A DNA stretch of 64,000 nt from Cladorhizidae sp. MBARI D1340-BT2 (lineage: Eukaryota > Porifera > Demospongiae > Poecilosclerida > Cladorhizidae). The stretch lies in the NCBI GenBank assembly GCA_028752905.1, contig JAQNBH010000013.1, positions 13,109,816 to 13,173,815 of the forward strand, written 5' to 3'. Shown in pieces: positions 54,108-64,000 of this stretch. The notes beneath the pieces are model-generated. The model saw nothing but the letters and a program-made list of their open reading frames with translations, did no database searches and was not told the DNA's origin. A program made the position numbers and the translations under genes. Position 1 is the stretch's first letter; every line of letters begins with the position of its first letter.

Positions 54108-57100
54108 GTAAGAAAGAGGTCGCCTGCTTTCCGTAAATTTAATACCCACCCCGTAAATTTAATGCCCATCGTGTATACACCCTAACAAACTCCATGCAGC
54201 TACTGAGTATCATTTGGGCTTGCTCAAGGCCAAGCTTGCCAAGTACAGAGCACAGCTTTTGGACCCTCCCAAAACGGCAGGAGCTGGGAAGGTAAGGGTT
54301 GAGGGTTAAGTGGAGTAATAGCAGTTATTATATGTAGCAACAATTATGGAATGGGTAATTTGCGCTTGCCTCTGCAAGTATTACCTAACAGGCAAAAGAA
54401 TCACCTGTGCTCGTTTCCATGGCAGTGGCAAAGGACTTGGGGATTGTAATTTTAACTGGTAAAGGGTTTCTCTGTAAATTGACCAGTTATGTCCCCTGTT
54501 TTTCAAACCTATGACCTAATTTGACTTGGATGGATGACCAAACAAACCTATGACCTAATTTGACTTGGATAACACCTCGAGTTTATACTGGTGCTAGAAT
54601 ATTTCTTGTTTCTCTAACCGGCGGAGTTGTTAATGTAAAAAGGTACAGGAAGCCAGGTTGTATTGTGATGAGCATCAGATGCTTACACACTTGCAATCTG
54701 ATTCTTTTGCACTTCTAATGACGTTAAATTATGATCATCATAACTAATTATCTGTGAGTTCACTCTGTTTCACTACAACCCTGCTGCCATTTCAAGAACT
54801 TTTCCATACCTTCGAAGCTCACTAAGTTAGAGAAGAGTGTTGTTTCCAGATGTGGCCACCGAGCAAGACTACTTGATTGCACAAGAGTTGGCTGAGAATC
54901 AAGCAGACAGTGCAGCTGTGAAAGAAAAGAAGCTCACTAAGTTAGAGAAGAGTGTTGTTTCCAGATGTGGCCACCGAGCAAGACTACTTGATTGCACAAG
55001 AGTTGGCTGAGAATCAAGCAGACAGTGCAGCTGTGAAAGAAAAGAAGCTGATGCTCAAGAAGAAGCTACAAGTAGCTGCAATGATGTTGTAGTTAGCTAG
55101 CTGCATGGGTATAGCTACAGGTGGCTGTATGGAGTAGCTATCTATCTGTGTGGATGTAGCTACAGGTAGCTGCATGGGTATAGCTCAGAAGCTGGACGGA
55201 TGTAACTAGCCAGTGCAGCATTGGCTCACAAGCTGAAATCGAGCGGACATGGCAGCAGTACAGAATCAAAAGTAAACCATCTGACCTCCAATCCAAAGGT
55301 GGAGCATACATGTATGTAAGTGTGTGCAGCTCTCCCTGTCCTCTAAAGGTGGAGTAGCTCTCCCTGTCCTCTAAAGGTGGAGCATATGTAAGTGTGTGCA
55401 GTTCTCCCTGTCCTCTAAAGGTGGAGAATATGTAAGTGTGTGTAGCTCTCCTCGTCTTCTAGAACATAGCGGGCCATGCTGAAGACATGGAAAGGTTACC
55501 TTCTGGACAACGAAAATAGTGGAACAGTTTGACCAATAGCTATTGGTCATTACTGACGCTTGATATTGAAGAAAGCGTCGCGTGGACGATCTGTGTGTGA
55601 ACATGAGCAGAGAGCAGAATGACTTGAGTTGTGTTTGAATGAAAGAGACTCAAGGAGCACATCATAACATTATTTAGTGAGGATGTGCCGTAAGGAGGGT
55701 TCAAATACGAGGAAACAGATGCAAGAGGCGTAGCAGATATTCCAAGGCATGGCGATGCTTCACAATGCTGCCGGTGCTTCCACCCTTTGGGTGACCCGGC
55801 CTTGATGTGTGTCACATGTGCAGTGTGGACACCTTAGCCCAAGTAAGGACTTCATTTTCTAGCACAGGCCAGCCTGTTCATGTTTAGGACATGTGAGCCG
55901 AGCCGGTCCTGTTTAGGACGGATGAGCCATTCGTATTTAGGACAGATAAACTCGGGGAAGGTGACCTGTTCATGCCGACCTTATTTGTGGTTTATTGCAA
56001 AAAAACATATATTATTTTTTAATAAAAAAAAAATTCTCGAACTGTTCATATCATAAATACAATGAGCTGCAGTTTGCTATAAGAACCAGCTCTGTTGAAG
56101 TAAGCACACAAAAGCTATGCAGCTCTAAGTCGCTATACGTCTACAACAAAACTTACCGCAAGAAATCCATCCAGGAGCACAGCCTTGTTCATGAGCGAAG
56201 GAATTCAGAATGATTCCTGGTAAGCACAGGTGCCTGTGCAACTTTCCGAAGAAGAAGAACTCATCCCAGAAACAGAAGGAAAAGCCAGCAAGAGATTGTC
56301 CACGAAGGCATGTGATTGTCGGCCATTTAAAAAAAAATACAATAATTTTGATCGCTCGCCCCGTCCGACCTGAAGTAAAGTTTTATGACTAATTTTATTC
56401 CACTAATTTTATTCCACTAAGTGGCACATGCATGCCAAGTATGAGAATGTAATACAAATTCTTCGATTTAAATTCTTTTTTCGTGACGATGTCCGAGTCT
56501 GTGCCATATGGCATCTATGGTGTTTAAAATCAGTTAAGGATGGGAAATCTCTCCATCTTCGTGGAAATTCATCAAGTTCATATTTAAGTAGGATGTACGA
56601 ATGACAGATTTGTGTCTCAGACATTACGCGTATAATTTTGGTACGTAACTTGATGTGCATGTTGTGATGGTGATCTTTGCTTGCAGGGTGAAGGCTTCGA
56701 TGTTATGAAGTCTGGTGACGCAAGGGTTGCCCTCGTCGGATTCCCTTCAGTTGGTAAGGTGTGTCCACTTCCAGAAACAATGATTGAAGTTGACTTCATT
56801 GCATTGTGCCACATTTGTGTGTGTGTGTGTGTTTGTGTGGTGTTTTATTCTTGCAGTCGACACTCCTGAATAAACTGACCAAGACGCACAGTGAGTCAGC
56901 GTCCTATGAGTTCACGACCCTCACTTGCATCCCTGGCGTCATAGAGGTCAGCTGAGATCCTGTGCACTTCATCAATGTTTCTGGCTTGCTGGCATTTTAC
57001 CTCATATTCTTAATTTTACCCTCGAGGGTGGGGGGGGTGGGGTGGGGGGGAGTGGCACTATGACAAGCTAAGAAGCCTACTGAGTCATTTCATGCCTGAT

Positions 57101-60100
57101 TACCTAGGGGTTCCCCAGGTGACCCTTTCAGACTGACTCTGATTGTGATTAATGTTTTCACAAAGAGCTACAAGAACTTGATGGCTACCACAGGCAAACA
57201 TTTAGTGCATGGAGCACCTTCAAAGGAAATCACAACAGTGTCCTTTGCACTCAGCTCAGCCAAATCCCAGAGAAGTAATTCTTGAATCATTAGTGAGTGC
57301 AACTTTGTGCTCAGTGGAGCTGTACCTAAGATGAATGAAGATGCATCGATCTAATTCTATAAGCAAGCACATCGTTACATATGTAGTGTGCCAGGAGTTG
57401 GTAGGCAAGCTCAGGACTTAATTTCAGGACAACTGTGTTCATAACACTTCGCACAATCTCTTCTGCCATACCACACACAGTGCGCGCACAGTAAGAGGCC
57501 ACTTATCCACACTCAATAACTGAATGTTCGGATCACCGAACTCGATGTCTTCAGCTTATCCTTGCTTATTAAACGTGGACCACTTTTCCAACATGACATT
57601 CCACTGCTACTCGAGCTAAATTCTCTCAATATCACAGATCTTGAGCTCGTAGCGATTTGAAGGACAACTTTTTATCTCCTTTGAGTAGGTCTAGCACCCT
57701 TCCACTCTCATTGGTCACATGCTTCCCCCGCTCAGCCTCTCCCCAAGAATTGCTGGTGGTGTTTGGTGACTAGGATGGACTTGTGTTCAACATCATCTAC
57801 AGCTTCTTCGTAGCAATTACTTATCATTGAGCACTGTGTTGTTGAAATAATTATATATGTTCACTTGTTACTTTGTTTAATAAGTCGATGACGATGAAAT
57901 TATTCATCCCATGCCTGTACTAGAAGATGTACGCAGTACACACAATAGATATCTCCATGCTCCTCCAAGTTGCCGATGCTCAGTTGAGCTCCCACTTGCT
58001 AGTAATTAATTTTCTCTTGCTTTAGTTGGCTCCTTGAAGTGCACCCCCTGTGTGTTGCCCCCACTTGCTGAGTAATTAATGTTCCTTTAGTTGGCTCCTT
58101 GAAGTGCACCCCCTGTGTGTTGCCCTCACTTGCTGAGTAATTAATGTTCCCTTTAGTTGGCTCCTTGAAGTGCACCCCCTGTGTGTTGCCCCCACTTGCT
58201 GAGTAATTAATGTTCCTTTAGTTGGCTCTTTGAAATTTACGCTGCTCCCACTTGCTGAGTAATTAATGTTCCTTTAGTTGGCTCCTTGAAGTGCACCCCC
58301 TGTGTGTTGCTCTCACTTGCTGAGTAATTAATGTTCCTTTAGTTGGCTCCTTGAAGTGCACCCCCTGTGTGTTGCCCTTACTTGCTGAGTAATTAATGTT
58401 CCTTTAGTTGAAGTGCACCCCCTGTGTGTTGCTCTCACTAGCCGAGTAATTAATGTTCCCTTTAGTTGGCTCCTTGAAGTGCACCCCCTGTGTGTTGCTC
58501 CCACTTGCTGAGTAATTAATGTCCCCTTTAGTTGACTCCTTGAAGTGCACCCCCTGTGTGTTGCCTGAGTAATTAATGTTCCCTTTAGTTGGCTCCTTGA
58601 AGTGCACCCCCTGTGTGTTGCTCCCACTTGCTGAGTAATTAATGTTCCCTTTAGTTGGCTCCTTGAAGTGCACCCCCTGTGTGTTGCTCCCACTTGCTGA
58701 GTAATTAATGTTCCCTTTAGTTGGCTCCTTGAAGTGCACCCCCTGTGTGTTGCTCTCACTAGCTGAGTAATTAATGTTCCCTTTAGTTGGCTCCTTGAAG
58801 TGCACCCCCTGTGTGTTGCCTGAGTAATTAATGTTCCCTTTAGTTGGCTCCTTGAAGTGCACCCCCTGTGTGTTGCTCTCACTAGCTGAGTAATTAATGT
58901 TCCCTTTAGTTGGCTCCTTGAAGTGCACCCCCTGTGTGTTGCTCCCACTTGCTGAGTAATTAATGTTCCCTTTAGTTGGCTCCTTGAAATGCACCCCCTG
59001 TGTGTTGCTCTCACTAGCTGAGTAATTAATGTTCCCTTTAGTTGGCTCCTTGAAGTGCACCCCCTGTGTGTTGCCTGAGTAATTAATGTTCCCTTTAGTT
59101 GGCTCCTTGAAGTGCAACCCCTGTGTGTTGCTCTCACTAGCTGAGTAATTAATGTTCCCTTTAGTTGGCTCCTTGAAGTGCACCCCCTGTGTATTACCCT
59201 TACTTGCTGACTAATTATTCCTTTAGTTGAAGTGCACCCCCTGTGTGTTGCCCTCACTTGCTGAGTAATTAATGTTCCTTTAGTTGGCTCCTTGAAGTGC
59301 ACCCCCTGTGTGTTGCTCCCACTAGCCGAGTAATTAATGTTCCTTTAGATGGCTCCTTGAAGTGCACCCCCTGTGTGTTGCTCCCACTAGCTGAGTAATT
59401 AATGTTCCTTTAGTTGGCTCCTTGAAGTGCACCCCCTGTGTGTTGCCCTCACTTGCTGAGTAATTAATGTTCCTTTAGTTGGCTGCTTGAAGTGCACCCC
59501 CTGTGTGTTGCTCCCACTTGCTGAGTAATTAATGTTCCTTTAGTTGGCTCCTTGAAGTGCACCCCCTGTGTGTTGCTCTCACTAGCTGAGTAATTAATGT
59601 TCCCTTTAGTTGGCTCCTTGAAGTGCACCCCCTGTGTGTTGCCCTCACTTGCTGAGTAATTAATGTTCCTTTAGTTGGCTCCTTGAAGTGCACCCCCTGT
59701 GTGTTGCTCCCACTTGCTGAGTAATTAATGTTCCTTTAGTTGGCTCCTTGAAGTGCACCCCCTGTGTGTTGCCCCCACTAGCCGAGTAATTAATGTTCCT
59801 TTAGTTGGCTCCTTGAAGTGCACCCCCTGTGTGTTGCCCTCACTAGCTGAGTAATTAATGTTCCTTTAGTTGGCTCCTTGAAGTACACCCCCTGTGTGTT
59901 GCTCCCACTTGCTGAGTAATTAATGTTCCCTTTAGTTGGCTGCTTGAAGTGCACCCCCTGTGTGTTGCTCCCACTTGCTGAGTAATTAATGTTCCTTTAG
60001 TTGGCTCCTTGAAGTGCACCCCCTGTGTGTTGCCCCCACTTGCTGAGTAATTAATGTTCCCTTTAGTTGGCTGCTTGAAGTGCACCCCCTGTGTGTTGCT

Positions 60101-63100
60101 CTCACTAGCTGAGTAATTAATGTTCCTTTAGTTGGCTCCTTGAAGTGCACCCCCTGTGTGTTGCCCTCACTTGCTGAGTAATTAATGTTCCCTTTAGTTG
60201 GCTCCTTGAAGTGCACCCCCTGTGTGTTGCCCTCACTTGCTGAGTAATTAATGTTCCTTTAGTTGGCTGCTTGAAGTGCACCCCCTGTGTGTTGCTCCCA
60301 CTTGCTGAGTGATTAATGTTCCTTTAGTTGGCTCCTTGAAGTGCACCCCCTGTGTGTTGCTCCCACTAGCCGAGTAATTAATGTTCCTTTAGTTGGCTCC
60401 TTGAAGTGCACCCCCTGTGTGCTGCCCTCACTTGCTGAGTAATTAATGTTCCCTTTAGTTGGCTCCTTGAAGTGCACCCCCTGTGTGTTGCCCTCACTTG
60501 CTGAGTAATTAATGTTCCTTTAGTTGGCTCCTTGAAGTGCACCCCCTGTGTGCTGCCCCCACTTGCTGAGTAATTAATGTTCCCTTTAGTTGGCTGCTTG
60601 AAGTGCACCCCCTGTGTGTTGCCCTCACTTGCTGAGTAATTAATGTTCCTTTAGTTGGCTCCTTGAAGTGCACCCCCTGTGTGTTGCTCCCACTTGCTGA
60701 GTAATTAATGTTCCCTTTAGTTGGCTGCTTGAAGTGCACCCCCTGTGTGTTGCTCCCACTTGCTGAGTAATTAATGTTCCTTTAGTTGGCTCCTTCAAGT
60801 GCACCCCCTGTGTGTTGCCCTCACTTGCCGAGTTATTAATGTTCTTTAGTTGGCTCCTTGAAGTGCACCCCCTGTGTGTTGCTCTCACTTGCTGAGTAAT
60901 TAATGTTCCTTTAGTTGGCTCCTTGAAGTGTACCCCCTGTGTGTTGCCCTCACTTGCTGAGTAATTAATGTTCCTTTAGTTGGCTCCTTGAAGTGCACCC
61001 CCTGTGTGTTTAGTTGGCTCCTTGAAGTGCACCCCCTATGTGCTGCTCTCACTAGCTGAGTAATTAATGTTCCCTTTAGTTGGCTGCTTGAAGTGCACCC
61101 CCTGTGTGTTGCCCCCACTTGCTGAGTAATTAATGTTCTTTAGTTGGCTCCTTGAAGTGCACCCCCTGTGTGCTGCTCTCACTAGCTGAGTAATTAATGT
61201 TCCCTTTAGTTGGCTCCTTGAAGTGCACCCCCTGTGTGTTTAGTTGGCTCCTTGAAGTGCACCCCCTATGTGCTGCTCTCACTAGCTGAGTAATTAATGT
61301 TCCCTTTAGTTGGCTGCTTGAAGTGCACCCCCTGTGTGTTGCTCCCACTTGCTGAGTTATTAATGTTCCTTTAGTTGGCTCCTTGAAGTGCACCCCCTGT
61401 GTGTTGCCCTTACTTGTACTAACATACCAACACATTGATTGCGCTGGGTTTCTTCAACAACTCTGTCTCTCTCTTGGCAACCCCATAGCTAATTCACTTC
61501 AGGTTGTGCATGGATCATCACTCCAAGCTCACCACAGTCATCATGTCTGCTCTAGCTTTCACCCCGGCTGTGATCTTGTTCCACTTCCCAACAAGATTCT
61601 TGAGTACGGCCCATAAGCTTGCCTCTCAATATGGCTGATGGGAACCGTTTGGTGTGAGAGTGTGTGATGCAAACACACGTCAGAGGTGACCTGTGCTAAC
61701 CTGTGTCACGTGACACACTGATCTACATGGTGGTGTATCTGTGCTCTGTTGCGTGACACTGATCTACATGGTGGTGTATCTGTGATCTACATGGTGGTGT
61801 ATCTGTGCTCTATTGTGTGACACTGATCTACATGGTGGTGTATCTGTGATCTACATGGTGGTGTATCTGTGCTCTATTGTGTGACACTGATCTACATGGT
61901 GGTGTATCTGTGCTCTATTGTGTGACACTGATCTACATGGAGGTGTATCTGTGCTCTGTTGCGTGACACTGATCTACATGGTGGTGTATCTGCGATCTAT
62001 TGTGTGACACTGATCTACATGGAGGTGTATCTGTGCTCTATTGTGTGACACTGATCTACATGGAGGTGTATCTGTGCTCTATTGTGTCACACTGATCTAC
62101 ATGGAGGTGTATCTGTGCTCTGTTGCGTGACACTGATCTACATGGTGGTGTATCTGTGATCTACATGGTGGTGTATCTGTGCTCTATTGTGTGACACTGA
62201 TCTACATGGTGGTGTATCTGTGATCTACATGGTGGTGTATCTGTGCTCTGTTGCGTGACACTGATCTACATGGTGGTGTATCTGTGCTCTGTTGCGTGAC
62301 ACTGATCTACATGGTGGTGTATCTGCGATCTATTGTGTGACACTGATCTACATGGAGGTGTATCTGTGCTCTATTGTGTGACACTGATCTACATGGAGGT
62401 GTATCTGTGCTCTATTGTGTCACACTGATCTACATGGAGGTGTATCTGTGCTCTGTTGCGTGACACTGATCTACATGGTGGTGTATCTGTGATCTACATG
62501 GTGGTGTATCTGTGCTCTATTGTGTGACACTGATCTACATGGTGGTGTATCTGTGATCTACATGGTGGTGTATCTGTGCTCTGTTGCGTGACACTGATCT
62601 ACATGGTGGTGTATCTGTGCTCTATTGTGTGACACTGATCTACATGGTGGTGTATCTGTGATCTACATGGTGGTGTATCTGCGATCTATTGTGTGACACT
62701 GATCTACATGGTGGTGTATCTGTGCTCTACTGTGTGACACTGATCTACATGGAGGTGTATCTGTGCTCTGTTGCGTGACACTGATCTACATGGTGGTGTA
62801 TCTGCGATCTATTGTGTGACACTGATCTACATGGTGGTGTATCTGTGCTCTATTGTGTGACACTGATCTACATGGTGGTGTATCTGTGCTCTATTGTGTG
62901 ACACTGATCTACATGGAGGTGTATCTGTGCTCTATTGTGTCACACTGATCTACCTGGTGTATAGACTGTGCTATTATGTGGCTCACTGATCTAACTGGTC
63001 TATCTGTATGTGTGCTGTAGTACAACGATGCCAGCATCCAGCTCCTCGATTTGCCAGGGATCATAGAGGGGGCCTCACAAGGTGACAACGGCCGTCTCCT

Positions 63101-63579
63101 CTCCCATATTCCCCCCTCCATCCCTCCCTTCCTCACCCACTCTATTTTCTGCATGTTTCCTCTTGTTCTCTTTTATTCTTTTCTTTTCCATCGTTCCACT
63201 CCCTCCCTATCCCCATCTCACACCTGCCCCTCCCTCCCTATCCCCATCCCACACCTACCCTCCCCATCCCACACCTGCCCCTCCCTCCCTATCCACATCC
63301 CACACCTTCCCCTCCCTCCCTATCCCCATCCCACACCTGCCCCTCCCTCCATCCTCTCACAATCCTCTTTCCTCTCTCCTCTACCGTATTCACTCCCAAC
63401 CCCGCCTACCACCAGGCAAGGGTCGAGGGCGTCAGGTGATAGCTGTAGCACGCACGTCTGATGTGGTCCTGATGATGTTGGATGCCAGCAAGGGAGAAGT
63501 TCAGCGCAGACTGCTGGAGAGAGAACTGGAATCTGTTGGCATCCGTCTCAACAAGCCACCACCTAACATCTATTTCAAG
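54044..63579 (+). CDS. DRG2: Developmentally regulated GTP-binding protein 2, N-terminal half (6 exons, continues past window)
   Basis: Exons: 54044-54107, 54200-54291, 56687-56758, 56857-56946, 63021-63081, 63416-63579. Together they give 181 residues in frame, about half of the usual 364 or so. [18 protein letters not shown] and [19 protein letters not shown] are DRG2-type, not DRG1-type. Seen: a helical N-terminal domain, P-loop GFPSVGKST (70-78), the [11 protein letters not shown] switch region (93-103) and G3 DLPGIIEG (116-123). The G4 motif and TGS domain must lie beyond 64000. DRG2 is a cytoplasmic Obg-like GTPase stabilised by its DFRP2 partner and linked to translation and membrane traffic. 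The start has a good context (gccATGG). Confidence 0.96.
54200..54291 (+). CDS. DRG2: DRG2 exon 2
   Basis: The acceptor is catgcag and the donor AAG|GTAAGG. It encodes [20 protein letters not shown] through GAGK, the helix-turn-helix region of DRG proteins. Confidence 0.95.
54292..54814. other. Left part of DRG2 intron 2
   Basis: Unique sequence with a short duplication of aacctatgacctaatttgac (about 54506 and 54544). No exon is seen. Confidence 0.5.
54815..55044 (+). repeat. Exact 115-bp tandem duplication
   Basis: Copies 54815-54929 and 54930-55044 begin aagctcactaagttagagaa and appear identical. Each includes a tgtttccag acceptor-like site followed by an open reading stretch. The unit is not a multiple of three. 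Confidence 0.95.
54965..55092 (+). CDS. Possible alternative terminal exon in DRG2 intron 2
   Basis: After the acceptor-like gttgtttccag, a frame encodes [19 protein letters not shown] and ends KLQVAAMML before a TAG stop. It is charged, alanine-rich and probably helical. The phase matches the exon 1 donor of DRG2 (exon 1 joined here gives about 63 residues) but not that of exon 2. It could equally be a relic exon of another gene. I do not recognise the peptide. Confidence 0.3.
55093..56079. other. Middle of DRG2 intron 2, short repeats
   Basis: Imperfect repeats of tagctacaggtagctgcatg (55070-55180) and ctctccctgtcctctaaagg plus tggag (55325-55455, three or four copies). A triplet of related words with gttcatgt/cgtatttaggaca lies near 55870-55950. 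No gene is supported. Confidence 0.6.
56080..56400 (+). repeat. Interspersed repeat (family G), plus-strand copy
   Basis: It aligns with the complement of 9905-10215 over about 300 bp, including gcgaaggaattcagaatgat and ggtgcctgtgcaactttcc. It lies in DRG2 intron 2. Confidence 0.75.
56687..56758 (+). CDS. DRG2: DRG2 exon 3 (P-loop)
   Basis: It encodes [20 protein letters not shown] and SVGK. The correct donor is AAG|GTGTGT at 56759. A stronger-looking GTAAGG five bases upstream would shift the frame to an early stop. Confidence 0.93.
56857..56946 (+). CDS. DRG2: DRG2 exon 4
   Basis: The acceptor is ttcttgcag and the donor GAG|GTCAGC. It encodes [20 protein letters not shown] and [10 protein letters not shown], completing the P-loop and the switch region. 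Confidence 0.95.
56947..58014. other. Left part of DRG2 intron 4
   Basis: Unique sequence with a G-rich tract near 57030. No exon is seen. Confidence 0.5.
58015..61420. repeat. 65/66-bp satellite, about 52 copies (DRG2 intron 4)
   Basis: The unit is ttgctgagtaattaatgttc plus cctttagttggctccttgaa plus gtgcaccccctgtgtgttgc and tcccac. Variant units recur with fixed spacing: short ttgcctg units at 58561, 58816 and 59071 (255 bp), and a tgtgtgtttagttgg variant at 61001 and 61231 (230 bp). Minus-strand open frames up to 324 codons are repeat artefacts. Confidence 0.97.
61690..62960. repeat. 41/23-bp minisatellite with 333-bp higher-order period (DRG2 intron 4)
   Basis: The long unit is tgacactgatctacatggtg plus gtgtatctgtgctctattgtg. 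The short unit repeats gatctacatggtggtgtatctgt only in part. Rare variants recur 333 bp apart (tgcgatc at 61991 and 62324; gtcacac at 62086 and 62419). Confidence 0.96.
63021..63081 (+). CDS. DRG2: DRG2 exon 5 (G3 motif)
   Basis: The acceptor is gctgtag and the donor AAG|GTGACA. It encodes [24 protein letters not shown] is the G3 motif that contacts the gamma phosphate and Mg2+. Confidence 0.95.
63190..63360. repeat. Pyrimidine-rich 25-27-bp repeat, about 6 copies (DRG2 intron 5)
   Basis: The unit is ccctccctatccccatccca plus cacctgc. It makes most of this 334-bp intron CT-only. Confidence 0.9.
63416..63579 (+). CDS. DRG2: DRG2 exon 6
   Basis: The acceptor is ccaccag and the donor AAG|GTGTGC. 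It encodes [20 protein letters not shown] through [14 protein letters not shown]. The [12 protein letters not shown] stretch is invariant in DRG proteins. The next exon lies outside the window. Confidence 0.95.
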
Positions 63580-63589
63580 GTGTGCAGTA

Positions 63590-64000
63590 GGATAGCATGT
63601 ACATGCATGTACATGCACGTACGCACGTGGACACACATAGCAGGCACACACAAACATAGATAATAACACATACACACACACACACACACACTTAGTCGGG
63701 CACAAAACTAGTGGCCAGAGGGTTAAGAGCTGCCGAAGCAGTTTAGCTACGAGATGAGATCCAGTTTTCCCTTCCTTCCCCCTTTTTTTCTTGGTGTGTG
63801 TGTGTGTTGTGTGTGTATGTGTGCGTGCATCTGTGTGTGCATGTGTGTGTGTTTGCATGCATGTGTGTGTGTGTATGTGTGTGTGCATGTGTGTGTGTCA
63901 TGCATATGTGTGTGTGTGTGCATGCGTGTGTGAGTGTGTGTGTGCATGCATGTGTGTGTGTATGTGTGCATGCATGTGTGTGTGTGTGTGTGCATGCATG
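63590..64000. repeat. CA/GT microsatellite and compound GT-gcatgcat repeats
   Basis: (CA)n at 63672-63690, then (GT)n broken by gcatgcatg words from 63793 to the window end. It lies in DRG2 intron 6. Confidence 0.93.

Noticed and set aside
56687..56753. Use of the GTAAGG donor five bases earlier in DRG2 exon 3
   Set aside because: It breaks the Gly-Lys-Ser of the P-loop and gives a stop in exon 4. The downstream GTGTGT restores the conserved protein.
54044..63579. Assigning the GTPase to DRG1
   Set aside because: The N-terminus [11 protein letters not shown] and the segments [12 protein letters not shown] and [20 protein letters not shown] are DRG2-type.

Overview
The window is a eukaryotic, almost certainly invertebrate-animal, genomic segment. 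Its genes are split by GT-AG introns, its two recognisable genes encode animal signalling and GTPase proteins, and by my estimate nearly half of its length is tandem repeats. Frequent TAGCTAGC-like words and the mobile-element types make a sponge or another early-branching animal plausible, but the sequence alone does not prove the phylum.

Layout. Positions 1-13800 hold no gene I can support. They consist of a 3.9-kb 39-bp satellite, several shorter minisatellites and one clear copy of an interspersed repeat. At 15022-13803 (minus strand) lies a small three-exon gene for an unrecognised 139-residue protein with PPxY and dileucine motifs. It is head-to-head with a MAP2K7-like kinase gene (15239-50970, plus strand), and 216 bp of probable shared promoter separates the two start codons. 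I could rebuild all 12 kinase exons with every phase matching (359 residues). Only about 1.1 kb of its 35.7 kb is coding. The introns carry more than 15 unrelated minisatellites, including a 5.3-kb array of 29-bp units with nested 618-bp and 1,555-bp higher-order repeats, plus several MITE or foldback elements.

The gap after the kinase gene is filled by a decayed hAT transposon (51181-53891), itself interrupted by a 188-bp MITE. Its right end lies 152 bp before the start codon of DRG2 (54044 to beyond the window). The first six DRG2 exons (181 residues) are present, with the G1 and G3 GTPase motifs intact. DRG2 intron 4 contains two further large arrays.

The kinase should act in the JNK stress pathway. 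DRG2 is a translation- and traffic-related GTPase. Nothing in the sequence ties the two functionally. The points most worth a second look are the intronic minisatellites whose units carry splice-site-like motifs, a dispersed hairpin family with a hammerhead-ribozyme-like core, a duplicated exon fragment in the kinase gene, and a tandemly duplicated exon-like block in DRG2 intron 2.
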